NCBI RefSeq assembly: GCF_029167625.1
Contig: NZ_CP119145.1
Location: 3,224,001 to 3,288,000, forward strand
Reading direction: 5' to 3'
DNA: 64,000 bases
Origin: Streptomyces sp. AM 4-1-1
GTDB taxonomy: Bacteria > Actinomycetota > Actinomycetes > Streptomycetales > Streptomycetaceae
Shown here in pieces: positions 25,242-33,993 of this stretch. Under the pieces are notes generated by a model that had not been told where the DNA came from, made no database searches, and worked only from the letters and a program-made list of their open reading frames with translations. Numbering within the stretch: position 1 is the first letter of the stretch; every line of letters starts with the position of its first letter. Both the position numbers and the translations under genes were made by a program.

Positions 25242-26840
25242 ATGTCGGGCGCAGGAAAGGATCCCCAGCAATCGAGACTCCTGTCATTTTCTAGCCCCTT
25301 CCTCACACCCGAGGCTACTTGCCGGACGGCGTTCTTCACGCGAGTCCGACGGTGGCTTCGGTCCGCACGCCAATACATGGAACTAAGCGCCTTGATCACT
25401 TGCCACCCGTCCGTCTTTCGCCGTCGCGTGCTCATCTACCTGATCCCTCTACTGTGGACTGTCGGCCTCGGTCTGTTGGGGCTGTCTCGGCAGGACAGCG
25501 TGTGGCGGGACGAGGCCGCGACTTGGCAGGTGGCACGGCGGTCCGTCGCTGACATCTGGCACATGCTGGGGCAAGTCGATGCCGTGCATGGGCTGTACTA
25601 CCTGCTGATGCACGAACTATTTGAGATTTTCGGGGCCAGTACCGCGACCCTGCGTTTGCCCTCGGTGCTGGCCATGGCTGTGGCGGCGGCATGCGTGACA
25701 GCCATTGGTCACCGGCTGGCTGGAGTCTGGGCGGGCCTGGGGGGAGGAATGGCGTTCGGGCTGCTTCCTGCCGTGCAGTTCTACCTCCAGGAGGGGCGTC
25801 CGTATGCCCTGATCGCGGCAGGCGCCGGCATCTCGACACTGCTGTTGGTGACCCTCATGCAGGGGCGCGCCCCGGCGGCGCGCTGGGTGGCGTATGGAGG
25901 CACGGTCCTGGTGTGCTCGCTATTGAACTGGCTGTCACTCCTGATTCTGCCCGCGCACTTGGCGACTCTGATCTGGACGAAGGCAGGGCGCAGAACGTGG
26001 GCATCCTGGGCGGCGACCGCATCGGTCGCTGTGGCGGCTGCACTACCGTTGGTTCTCTTCAGCCGGACCCAGTCCAAGCAGGTGTCCTGGATACCGCCGC
26101 TCACCTGGCACATGATGATCGGCCCGGCAGTCCTGCTGCTGATCGGCGTCCTCGGGGCACTACTGGATCGGCCGATGACTGGCCGGCTGTCGCTGGCGAG
26201 CGTAGCTCTACCGCTGCTGGCGGTGCCGCAGATCGGACTGATCGGCCTCTCCCTGATCCAGCCGCTGTTCCTGGACCGTTATGTGCTCTTCAGCATGTTG
26301 GGCCTTGCCCTGCTTATTGGAGCGTCGCTGGGTGCAGCGGTACGGTCGGCCGAACCGCGGTTCCCAAGAGCATCGCTGTGGCTCGTGCCGATAGTGGTTG
26401 TGGTGGCGGTGGTTGCCCTGTTGCCGCAGTCGCTGGCCAAGCGGTCCCCGGCGAGTCGAGTGGACGATGTCCTGTCGGTGGCGGAGGACGTGAGGCAAAT
26501 GAAAAAGGTCGGGGAAGCGGTGCTGTTCATACCGGCAGCCCGGCGTGATAGTGAGCTGGTCTCCCCCAATGATTTCGTCGGGCTGCGAGACATCGCGCTG
26601 GCAGAGAGCCCTGCGGAGTCAGGGACGCTGCATGGTGAGGAGGCCGGTCCGGAGCGGATACGGACGGTGATGCTGGCACAGCACCGGATACTGCTGGTCA
26701 CTGATGTGCCTGGAGTGGCCCGTCCGGTGTCCGCGGAGCGGGACAAGGTGAAGATTGCCGTGCTGAAGAAGAACTTCACCGTGGTCGCGGACAAGCAGGT
26801 CCGTGGGCGTCGCGTGGTGGTGTACGAGCGCCACTTGTAG
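25242..26840 (+). CDS. GT39/GT-C-type membrane glycosyltransferase
   Basis: 532 residues with about ten hydrophobic helices from residue 65 to 385 and a soluble C-terminal domain. The motif SVWRDEAATWQVARRS in the first extracytoplasmic loop contains the catalytic Asp-Glu pair typical of polyprenyl-phosphate-dependent mannosyltransferases, followed by GLYYLLMHELFEIFG. It likely transfers a sugar from a polyprenyl phosphate to a protein or lipid outside the membrane. The start is uncertain: ATG 25242 has no ribosome-binding site, and ATG 25377, just before the first helix, is an alternative. Whether it modifies the bacteriocin is unknown. Confidence 0.8.
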   Translation: MSGAGKDPQQSRLLSFSSPFLTPEATCRTAFFTRVRRWLRSARQYMELSALITCHPSVFRRRVLIYLIPLLWTVGLGLLGLSRQDSVWRDEAATWQVARRSVADIWHMLGQVDAVHGLYYLLMHELFEIFGASTATLRLPSVLAMAVAAACVTAIGHRLAGVWAGLGGGMAFGLLPAVQFYLQEGRPYALIAAGAGISTLLLVTLMQGRAPAARWVAYGGTVLVCSLLNWLSLLILPAHLATLIWTKAGRRTWASWAATASVAVAAALPLVLFSRTQSKQVSWIPPLTWHMMIGPAVLLLIGVLGALLDRPMTGRLSLASVALPLLAVPQIGLIGLSLIQPLFLDRYVLFSMLGLALLIGASLGAAVRSAEPRFPRASLWLVPIVVVVAVVALLPQSLAKRSPASRVDDVLSVAEDVRQMKKVGEAVLFIPAARRDSELVSPNDFVGLRDIALAESPAESGTLHGEEAGPERIRTVMLAQHRILLVTDVPGVARPVSAERDKVKIAVLKKNFTVVADKQVRGRRVVVYERHL

Positions 26841-26979
26841 TCCGTGCGGCATGTATCCGGAGGCCACCTGCCGAGTCAGTCATGGCGCCGAAGACCTACC
26901 GAAACTTCCCAGGCAAGCGTGCGGCTTCAGCGGTCAGCGGCCTCGGAACGATAGGGGCCAACGCCGTGGTGAGAAGCTA

Positions 26980-28108
26980 GTGTCCTGAGTCGGTAGTCTG
27001 CTTGCGGTTATAGGGTAGGGCAATGCCTGGTCCGAAGCCGTTGTCGTTGGAACTGTCCGATCACGAACGCAGGGTCCTGGGGGGCTGGTTGCGCAAGCAG
27101 ACTGCGTCGCAGGCACTGGTTCTGCGGTCGAGGATCGTGCTGGCGTGCGCGGAGGACCGGTCGAACGCCCAGGTCGCGGACGACCTGGGTGTCTCGCGGG
27201 AGACGGTGCGTAAGTGGCGGTCCCGGTTCGTCGCGGACCGGCTGGAGGGCCTGGTGGACCGGCCGCGTTCGGGTGCACCGCGGAAGATCACGGACGAGCA
27301 GGTCGAAGCCATGGTCGCCAGGACGCTCGGCCAGAGCCCACCAACAGGCGATTCGCACTGGTCGACACGTTCGATGGCCCAGGCGCAGGGTATGTCGCAG
27401 TCGGCCGTCTCGCGGATCTGGCGGGCCTTCGGCCTCAAGCCCCACATCGTGGAGACGTGGAAGCTGTCGACCGATCCGCAGTTCGTGACCAAGGTCCGTG
27501 ACGTGGTGGGCATTTACCTGTCGCCGCCGGAGAACGCGCTGGTCCTGGCGGTGGACGAGAAGTCGCAGATCCAGGCCCTGGACCGAACCCAGCCCGTCCT
27601 GCCGATGGCCCCGGCCACGCCGGCGAAGATGACGCACGACTACGTCCGGCACGGCACGACCAGCCTGTTCGCCGCCCTCGACATCGCCTCCGGATCAGTC
27701 ATCGCCCAGCACTACCGCCGCCACCGCCACCAGGAGTTCCTCCGCTTCCTGAAGGTCATCGACGCCGCCGTCCCCAAGGACCTCGAACTTCACCTGGTCC
27801 TGGACAACTACGCCACCCACAAGACCGAACCGGTCAAGAAGTGGCTGCTGCGGCATCCCCGCTTCCACCTGCACTTCACCCCCACCTCGGCGTCCTGGCT
27901 CAACCTCGTCGAGCGCTGGTTCGCCGAGCTGACCTCCCGCAAACTCCGCCGCTCGGCCCACCGCAGCGTCATCGAACTCGAACGCGACATCCGCCGCTGG
28001 ATCAACGAGTGGAACAAGAACCCCAAGCCGTTCGTCTGGACGAAGACCGCGGACGACATCCTCGACACACTCGCCGCATACTGCACACGAATTAACGACT
28101 CAGGACAC
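26980..28108 (+). mobile_element. IS630-family insertion sequence
   Basis: 1129 bp bounded by inverted repeats beginning GTGTCCTGAGTCG at both ends and flanked by TA (26978-26979 and 28109-28110), the invariant target duplication of IS630/Tc1-type elements. It carries one transposase gene. Confidence 0.92.
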
Positions 28109-28111
28109 TAG
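27023..28111 (+). CDS. IS630-family transposase
   Basis: 362 residues. An N-terminal HTH (NAQVADDLGVSRETVRKWRS) and a second winged-helix segment precede a DDE_3 catalytic domain, with D in LVLAVDEKSQIQ, D in LVLDNYATHK and E in SWLNLVERWF. The sequence is full length and appears intact. The stop codon TAG (28109-28111) lies outside the element: its T and A are the duplicated target and its G is flanking DNA. Confidence 0.94.
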   Translation: MPGPKPLSLELSDHERRVLGGWLRKQTASQALVLRSRIVLACAEDRSNAQVADDLGVSRETVRKWRSRFVADRLEGLVDRPRSGAPRKITDEQVEAMVARTLGQSPPTGDSHWSTRSMAQAQGMSQSAVSRIWRAFGLKPHIVETWKLSTDPQFVTKVRDVVGIYLSPPENALVLAVDEKSQIQALDRTQPVLPMAPATPAKMTHDYVRHGTTSLFAALDIASGSVIAQHYRRHRHQEFLRFLKVIDAAVPKDLELHLVLDNYATHKTEPVKKWLLRHPRFHLHFTPTSASWLNLVERWFAELTSRKLRRSAHRSVIELERDIRRWINEWNKNPKPFVWTKTADDILDTLAAYCTRINDSGH

Positions 28112-28184
28112 AATCGGGCGCTCCGCCATCAACTGTATGGTTATAGGTGGTCCTGCGCGTTCCCATTCGTTAGCCTCGGCACCT

Positions 28185-28616
28185 ATGAACCAGCGGCAAC
28201 GGAAAAAACTCTCCCGGCACCTCTTCGTAGCAGTCTTGATGGGCGATGCCATCCGTGTGAAGGCTCTACTGAAGGCCGGGGCGGACCCGGAGCGACCAAA
28301 TCGTGAGGGCGCGACACCTCTGTATGTGGCATCTGTGGATGGAGATGCCGAGGTCGCTCAGCTGCTCTTGGCGGCCGGAGCCTCGCCAGACACGGAAAGT
28401 AGTGGCCCGGGTTCGGAAGGCACGCCTCTCTGCGCCGCTGCCTGCTGGGGACATACTGAAACGGTGCGTGCATTGCTGACGTGTGGAGCTGATCCGAACC
28501 TTCGTGAAGTTCACGGGACGGGCCGCTCACCACTTAACTGGGCGAGCGACGGCGCCCATTCCGAATCTGTCGCTCTGCTCACCGCAGCGGGTGCGACGAC
28601 CACAGGGACCGCATAG
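28185..28616 (+). CDS. Ankyrin-repeat protein
   Basis: 143 residues with at least three ankyrin units: VKALLKAGADPERPNREGAT, AQLLLAAGASPDTESS and VRALLTCGADPNLREVHG, each with the G-A-D-P turn. Such proteins mediate protein-protein contacts; no partner is evident. ATG 28185 is chosen because the basic start MNQRQRKK directly precedes the repeats. No good ribosome-binding site is visible, and the gene may have lost its promoter to the IS630 insertion 75 bases upstream. Confidence 0.85.
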   Translation: MNQRQRKKLSRHLFVAVLMGDAIRVKALLKAGADPERPNREGATPLYVASVDGDAEVAQLLLAAGASPDTESSGPGSEGTPLCAAACWGHTETVRALLTCGADPNLREVHGTGRSPLNWASDGAHSESVALLTAAGATTTGTA

Positions 28617-28747
28617 GGCTCGCCGTTCGTCAGTCAAGCTCCATCGCGCTCGATGGATCTCACGATTAAGTACTTTTGTGACGATTTCTCGCTCTCCGTC
28701 AATAGAACCCACCCCGCGCGGCCGGGGCTTTCGGGTCTTGCCGCCGC

Positions 28748-29410
28748 CTACCCGTGGGCGCGGACGAGGAGCGTGCCGACTTTTCTCGGCCCGGGCGGGG
28801 CAGGTAGGACTCGGGCGGTTGCCGAGGTGAAGCCGTGCTCAATGAGGAGCTCCACCCACCGGTCGGGTTCATAGTCCCAACGCTTCACGACGAGCGGGTC
28901 CTCGTCCTCCGACCGGTTGATGTACGACGCCTGGCACCCGTAGCAGCCCTCGATCGGGGGCCGCTGCGAGAAGGCGAGGACACCACCGGGGCGCAGACGA
29001 CGGCGGATCGCGGGCAGTAGGACCGCGGGGTCGGTGAACCAGATGGCGCCGAACACGGAGAACACGGAGTCGAAGCTGGCTCCGGTCTCCTCGAGGAAGC
29101 GGGTCGCCTCGGTGCGGTGCAGCGTCATCTGCATGTCGGACCAGCGGGCGCCGGCCGCCTTGATCTGGGCGAGCGATACGTCGACCCCTACCGCGTGGGC
29201 GCCGAGGGTCGTGAGGTGGGCTAGGTTGCCGCCCTTGCCGCAGCCCAGTTCGAGGACGGCCGAGCCGGGGCGTACGCCGAGGAGCTCGGCGCCGGGGCCG
29301 TGGTCGGGGTACTGCGTCCAGTTGAACCAGGTCGTCTCGCCCGCCGCGTTCACGGGGCGCCGATCCGGCTTCTGCTTCGCGTACGTGTCCCACGCCTTGG
29401 TCTCGGTCAC
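28748..29410 (-). CDS. Class I SAM-dependent methyltransferase
   Basis: 220 residues. Motif I is VLELGCGKGGNLAHL, followed by AVGVDVSLAQIKAA, DSVFSVFGAIWFTDP (motif IV region) and LRPGGVLAFSQRP (motif VI). The substrate is not evident. The GTG at 29410 has GGAG 9 bases upstream. It is the last gene of a four-gene minus-strand cluster starting at 30376, about 65 bases after its neighbour. A Cys-containing segment GCYGCQASY lies in the substrate-binding half. Confidence 0.9.
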   Translation of the reverse strand: MTETKAWDTYAKQKPDRRPVNAAGETTWFNWTQYPDHGPGAELLGVRPGSAVLELGCGKGGNLAHLTTLGAHAVGVDVSLAQIKAAGARWSDMQMTLHRTEATRFLEETGASFDSVFSVFGAIWFTDPAVLLPAIRRRLRPGGVLAFSQRPPIEGCYGCQASYINRSEDEDPLVVKRWDYEPDRWVELLIEHGFTSATARVLPAPPGPRKVGTLLVRAHG

Positions 29411-29475
29411 CTGTTGCTCCGTTCATGGGGCCGGTCGCCCGGTTGTGCACCGGGCGACCGGCTACAGGGGTGGTA

Positions 29476-29961
29476 CTACGCAGACTTCTTGCCGCCGTTC
29501 GGGCTGTCGGTGCAACCCGCGTGGCACTGGGAGCACTCGCCCATCATGGCGGCATCGGGCCACAGATCGTGGTCGATCCGGAACCCTGCGGCCGCCATGG
29601 CGTCGAGGGTGCGCTGCCGGGCTGCTGCGGACCCGCCTTCGGCGCTGTCGCCTTCCGGCGTGGGGACGTGGTGGATGAACCGTCCGGCGAGGCGGTCGCA
29701 GAAGGCGGCGTAGTCGACGGTGTGGAGGATCCACGTGTGCCAGCCGACATCCACGGCTTTGCTCGGCGACAGCGCAACGTCGGGCAGGGCCGCACTCGCG
29801 GCGAGGAAGGCCGCGGCCTGGCCGACAATGCGGCGGGCGGTGGGCAGATCAGTGTCGGGCTGGTCCTTGGTGATGCGGGCGGCGAGCCGCTCCAACATCT
29901 CGGGGTCGACGAGGGTCGCCGGGTCGGTGGTGCCCACGGGACGCTCCAACGCGATGGTCAT
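29476..29961 (-). CDS. Glycine-rich-domain-like protein (DUF1399-type) with Cys-rich C-terminus
   Basis: 161 residues. The central segment DVGWHTWILHTVDYAAFCDR followed by GRFIHHVP is the signature of the bacterial relatives of plant glycine-rich domain proteins, whose biochemical role is unknown. The C-terminus ECSQCHAGCTDSPNGGKK contains three cysteines and a Gly-Gly before a Lys-Lys-Ser-Ala end. The ATG at 29961 overlaps the preceding gene by 4 bases, indicating coupled translation. The Cys-rich tail could bind metal or be a modification site, which is inference. Confidence 0.75.
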   Translation of the reverse strand: MTIALERPVGTTDPATLVDPEMLERLAARITKDQPDTDLPTARRIVGQAAAFLAASAALPDVALSPSKAVDVGWHTWILHTVDYAAFCDRLAGRFIHHVPTPEGDSAEGGSAAARQRTLDAMAAAGFRIDHDLWPDAAMMGECSQCHAGCTDSPNGGKKSA

Positions 29962-30230
29962 GTGCTTCCTCCTGTGGTGGACGTGCCCCGGTGCCGGGGC
30001 GGTCCCGCCTGGCCGGCAGGCCGGGCGGAAGTGTGTGGGGTTTCTCCGGCGTCGCACTCGGGGCAGGCCCAGACCTCGGTGTCGAGGACGTGGGCGCCGT
30101 CGCGGCATCGGATGGTGCCGGCGCTTACGGCGCCGGTCGTGAGCAGCCTCTTGCACCAGACGCAGGCCCGGCCGGCGGACTGGCCCCACGTGAGAGTTTC
30201 GAGCGGGGGGAGTTCCCGGGTGGCGGTCAC
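29958..30230 (-). CDS. Small zinc-ribbon-like protein
   Basis: 90 residues with two Cys-x2-Cys pairs, ACVWCKRLL and WACPECDAGE, separated by about 30 residues: a probable zinc ribbon. GTG 30230 overlaps the upstream stop by 4 bases and has AAGGGA upstream, so I prefer it to an ATG 24 bases earlier. The 3' end overlaps the next start by 4 bases, making a tightly coupled operon. Function unknown. Confidence 0.75.
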   Translation of the reverse strand: MTATRELPPLETLTWGQSAGRACVWCKRLLTTGAVSAGTIRCRDGAHVLDTEVWACPECDAGETPHTSARPAGQAGPPRHRGTSTTGGST

Positions 30231-30376
30231 GGCCGTCCCTTGCACTGTGGGCACTCGCAGGCCGGGAACCGGTCGGTGGTCTCAGGTCGTTCGAGGGGGA
30301 CCACCTCAGCTTCCGGTTGCAGCACTCGGATCCCGCCGTCGCGGTTCACCTCGTACACCTTCATCGTCATCGCCAT
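30227..30376 (-). CDS. 49-residue cysteine-containing peptide, first gene of the cluster
   Basis: Starts at ATG 30376 with GGAGAGA 4 bases upstream. The peptide begins MAMTMKVYEVNRDGG and ends FPACECPQCKGRP, with three cysteines in the last ten residues. It overlaps the zinc-ribbon gene by 4 bases. It could be a small metal-binding protein or a precursor peptide; the composition does not decide. It is divergent from the XRE/TPR regulator N-terminal fragment at 30536. Confidence 0.7.
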   Translation of the reverse strand: MAMTMKVYEVNRDGGIRVLQPEAEVVPLERPETTDRFPACECPQCKGRP

Positions 30377-30535
30377 GGGTCTCTCCGCGTCGCTTGCGGT
30401 ATCCGTCGCCACCACAGCGTCGTCCTGGCGAGGTAACTGCGGGATGACCGACGGGGGTTACCGAGGCGGTAATACACTCGTTGGCGCTCCAGTAAGGCGC
30501 CTGCGCGTGCATAGGATCGCAACGGAAGTCAGCCC

Positions 30536-31015
30536 ATGGATGCCACCACCCCTGGCGTGCTCGCCCCCGACGTGCTCGACAGAGCAGACGTCCGGGCAGC
30601 GCTCATCGAGCACGACTTCGCCGCTGCCTTCACCCTGATCAAGAAGTGGGGCGGCCTCTCCCAGAACCGCATCGCGTCCGCCTGCCAGCTCACCCCCGGC
30701 AAGGTGTCCACGATCATCAGCGGGGCCCAGCGCGTCACCTCGTTCGACGTCGTTTGCCGGATCGCCGACGGCCTTCGCATCCCGGGCGGCCTGCTCAGGC
30801 TCGCGCCACGCCCCTGGGAGGGCGAACACACGACAGCACAGCAGGACCAGCCAGAAACGTCAGGTGCCCGGCCAGACACAGACGAGATCCCCTGGCGTCC
30901 GGACGCCACCGTGGACCTGGCTGCCCACCTCACCAGGAGTGATCTCGTGATGGACCGACGCGCCCTCACCCGCGCCCTCGCCGGTACCGCGGCCCTCTCT
31001 GCCAGCCTTGGGTGA
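30536..31015 (+). pseudogene. N-terminal part of a split XRE/TPR-type regulator
   Basis: Residues 1-150 are native: LIKKWGGLSQNRIASACQLT and GKVSTIISGAQRVTSFDVVC form the HTH, followed by RIADGLRIPGGLLRLAPRPW and, further on, DLVMDRRALTRALAG. The last residues and the stop (TGA 31013-31015) are supplied by IS copy 3. GGAAG lies upstream of ATG 30536. The C-terminal helical-repeat half is at 15683-16350. The truncated product might still bind DNA and regulate the divergent small-peptide cluster. Confidence 0.85.
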
Positions 31016-31070
31016 GACATCCCGCTCTGTCGGGTTAGCCTGAGAGGGTAGGACAGGAGAATCGCCCCTT

Positions 31071-31454
31071 ATGACCAGCACTGAACCGGTCGGGTCCGAC
31101 CCGGCACCGAGGCCGAAGCGCCGCACTTTCACCTCGGAGTACAAGCTGCGGATCGTCGCTGAGTACGACGCGGCGCCCAGGAACGAGAAGGGCGCGGTCC
31201 TGCGCCGGGAACGGCTCTACCACTCGCACGTCAAGGAATGGCGGGCCGCCCGGGACGCCCGGGCCCTGGAGAACCTGGTCGACCGCCGCACGAGCCCGGC
31301 CCGTGGGAAGAAGTCCGCCGCGGAGGTGGAGAACGAGAAACTGCGGCAGCAGGTGGCACGGCTGGAGAAGGACCTGGCCCGGAACAGGGCCGCACTCGAG
31401 GTGATGGGAAAAGCTTCCGCGCTCTTGGAAATGATCTCCGAGAGCGCGGACTGA
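31071..31454 (+). CDS. IS3 transposase OrfA (copy 3)
   Basis: 127 residues, identical to the OrfA proteins of copies 1 and 2, with intact helix-turn-helix and coiled coil. Confidence 0.92.
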   Translation: MTSTEPVGSDPAPRPKRRTFTSEYKLRIVAEYDAAPRNEKGAVLRRERLYHSHVKEWRAARDARALENLVDRRTSPARGKKSAAEVENEKLRQQVARLEKDLARNRAALEVMGKASALLEMISESAD

Positions 31455-32482
31455 AGCCTGCCGCAGTCCCTGTCGTGGACGAGGCGTTCACCGGCGTCGA
31501 GGTTCAGCTGGGCATCACGGCCGCGTGTCGGCTGACCGGTCGCTCACGTGCCACGCACTATCGCAGCCTCAAGCCCCCGACAGTCCGCGCACCCCGCTCC
31601 CACGCGCAGGTGCAGCCCTCGGCCCTGACGGACCAGGAGCGCTCTGCCGTCCTGGAACTGATGAACAGCGACGAGTACGCCGAACTGGCGCCCGCCCAGA
31701 TCTGGGCCCGCGAGTTGGACGCCGGCCGCTATTACTGCTCCGTCTCGACGATGTACCGGATCCTGCGCGAGCAGGGTCAGTCCGGTGAGCGCCGACGGCA
31801 GGCCGCTCATCCCGCCAAAGCAGTGCCCGAGCTGGTCGCAACCGGACCCTCGCAGGTGTTCACCTGGGACATCACCAAGGCGGCCGGACCGGTCAAGGGC
31901 ACCTGGTATCACGCCTACGTCATCATCGACATCTTCAGCCGCTACATCGTCGGCCACACCGTTGAGCGGGCCGAATCAGCGGTGCGGGCCGAGGAGTTGA
32001 TCCGCGAGACCATCATCCGCAACGGCATCGTGCCCCAGACCGTGCACGCCGACCGCGGCACCTCGATGACCTCCAAGAGGGTCTCGCAGCTGCTGGTCGA
32101 CCTCGGCGTCACCCGGTCGCACTCGCGGCCGAAGACCTCCAACGACAACCCCTACAGCGAGGCACACTTCAAGACCACGAAGTACATGTCCGACTACCCC
32201 GAACGATTCGACTCGCTGGCCCATGCCCGCGAGTGGTTCGAGGCATTCATCGCGTACTACAACCACGAACACCGGCACTCGGGCATCGGCTGGCACACAC
32301 CGGCCAGCGTGCACTTCGGCACCGCCGAGGAGGTCCGCGACCAGCGGGCCGTCACCCTCGCCGACGCATACATCCGCCACCCCGAACGCTTCGGCCGCCG
32401 CCCCCGACCACCCCGGATACCCCAGCAGGCATGGATCAACGACCCAGCCAAGCGCAGGGAACCCGCACCACAAACCTCATAG
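31412..32482 (+). CDS. IS3 transposase OrfB (copy 3)
   Basis: Same sequence as OrfB of the other copies with an intact DDE triad. Joined to OrfA by -1 frameshift at GGGAAAA (31406-31412). Confidence 0.92.
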   Translation, partial: SFRALGNDLRERGLKPAAVPVVDEAFTGVEVQLGITAACRLTGRSRATHYRSLKPPTVRAPRSHAQVQPSALTDQERSAVLELMNSDEYAELAPAQIWARELDAGRYYCSVSTMYRILREQGQSGERRRQAAHPAKAVPELVATGPSQVFTWDITKAAGPVKGTWYHAYVIIDIFSRYIVGHTVERAESAVRAEELIRETIIRNGIVPQTVHADRGTSMTSKRVSQLLVDLGVTRSHSRPKTSNDNPYSEAHFKTTKYMSDYPERFDSLAHAREWFEAFIAYYNHEHRHSGIGWHTPASVHFGTAEEVRDQRAVTLADAYIRHPERFGRRPRPPRIPQQAWINDPAKRREPAPQTS

Positions 32483-32702
32483 CATCACGACCGTCTCACT
32501 GGACTTGAAATCTTCCGGGGTCATGCGTCACGTGCGGGTCTCCAGGTAGAGGCGGGAGGGCAGATGGGCTTTCGGGACGGTCCGTGAGCTGTGGGCGGTC
32601 ACACGAATCTGTCCGCAGGTATGGATGAGTGAGCGGCGCGCGGGTCGGTGCACCGCTTGGCCGAGTGACCGGAACGAGTTCCGGTCACTCGACATGTGCT
32701 GG

Positions 32703-33575
32703 TCAGCCGCTGGCCGGAGCGCTTTCGGCGGAGGCTTTGAGTTCCTTCCGGAGGACGCCCATCACCTCAGTCAGCCGCTCACTGGAAATCGGAAGGCCCT
32801 TGTCCTCAAGTGCCTTCCGAACGGTGGCACGGGTGAGTTTTCCCTGCTCGGTACCGGCAGTCCTGCCGATCTCCACGAGTTCCCTAAGCGGGGCACCAGG
32901 CGGGCGGCCGCCTCGGGGCTTGCTCGCCGGAACCTCCGCAGGAAGTTCCGGAGATCCATCGGACGCGGCAACCGGTGGCTCCGTGACGGGGTCGGATTGT
33001 GCTGGCTCCGCCGGCTTTCCGGCGGACCGGAGAGGTGCAGTGACCGACGCCCTCACCACCTGCCCGGAACCCGCGGGCGAGGGCCGCTCTACGAGCTGGT
33101 GGACCTGTCGCATCAGTACGGCGAAGGCCACCATCGCGGCTGCGGGGGGAACCGCCGCCACCACGTAGTCGAGGAATGGGGTGTCGCCGGTATCGCGCGT
33201 TCCGCTGACCCCAGCAACGTTCAGCGCTATGGAGCCGATCGATCCGATTACGGTCACAGCGATGGCCCATCGGTCGGTGACCCGACGCAGGCCCGCGCGG
33301 AGCATGAGCAGCTCGCCCGCGACGATGAACGCGTCCAGGGTGGCGGGCCACGCCCAGCGGCGGACCGGTGAACCTCCCAGTCCATGCTGCCCGGCGACGT
33401 CGGCCAAGTGCGCGTACGAAAGACAGAAGGCTCCGGCGGTCAGGGCAACGATGACGATGCCGGCTGCGAGAAGCGCGTAGCGCTCGGCATCGCCCCGCGG
33501 CGATGCCGGCCGTCGTTCGCCCGTCTGGCCGTCCGAGGGCTGATCATGCGGGGCTGAAATGGGAGGGGTGGGCAA
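32703..33575 (-). CDS. Spd-like DUF2637 membrane protein
   Basis: 290 residues. Four hydrophobic helices in the first half (LLAAGIVIVALTAGAFCLSY; PATLDAFIVAGELLML; ITVIGSIGSIALNVAG-like; VVAAVPPAAAMVAFAVLM) give the DUF2637 pattern common on Streptomyces plasmids and AICEs, where such genes sit in intramycelial spread loci. The second half is soluble and ends in a helical DNA-binding-like segment (TRATVRKALEDKGLPISSER). TTG 33575 has AGGAG 7 bases upstream and is the only supported start. Confidence 0.85.
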   Translation of the reverse strand: MPTPPISAPHDQPSDGQTGERRPASPRGDAERYALLAAGIVIVALTAGAFCLSYAHLADVAGQHGLGGSPVRRWAWPATLDAFIVAGELLMLRAGLRRVTDRWAIAVTVIGSIGSIALNVAGVSGTRDTGDTPFLDYVVAAVPPAAAMVAFAVLMRQVHQLVERPSPAGSGQVVRASVTAPLRSAGKPAEPAQSDPVTEPPVAASDGSPELPAEVPASKPRGGRPPGAPLRELVEIGRTAGTEQGKLTRATVRKALEDKGLPISSERLTEVMGVLRKELKASAESAPASG

Positions 33576-33993
33576 GCGGGCGCTCCTGGGGTGGTGGTGT
33601 GGTGCGTCTTTGGCGTCTTGGCCGTTGCAAGTGCAGGTCAGGGCGGTACGGCAGCAGCTCCGGCTACCCGTCTCGGCGGGTGCAGCCAGCGTCAGCTATG
33701 CCTCAACAGGGCTCAGGCAGTTCGCCGCGCCTGAGCCCGGCCCGGAGTGGCCGCCTCCCGAGCAGGGGACGGCGGCCTTGCGTCTTCCGTCTCACCGACC
33801 ATGGCCGTGACCTGCACTGATACGGCATGGACGCGAGAGACGGGCAAGACGGATCCGGACAGCGTCTTGGGCGGCTACGCCGGTGGTCGTGATCGCGTTG
33901 CCGTCTTGGCCCCGGTCGCCGTCTCGGCCGCAGGCCGTTTGACCTGCGAGATCACGGCAAGGACGGCAGGGACGGCAACCAAGGCGGCGGGCC
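33576..33993. other. No supportable gene (418 bp)
   Basis: GC-rich sequence with repeated CGGCA/GGGACGG motifs between the Spd-like and DUF3631 genes. No frame with a ribosome-binding site and coherent product was found. Confidence 0.5.

Larger units (their letters stand above)
30991..32517 (+). mobile_element. IS3-family insertion sequence, copy 3
   Basis: Same orientation as copy 1, with the same core length (31013-32498, 1486 bp) and the same terminal extensions. The left flank is the XRE regulator N-terminus. The right flank contains CTGGAGACCC followed by an ATG on the minus strand (32524-32522) that could have been the start of mobC. Confidence 0.92.
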
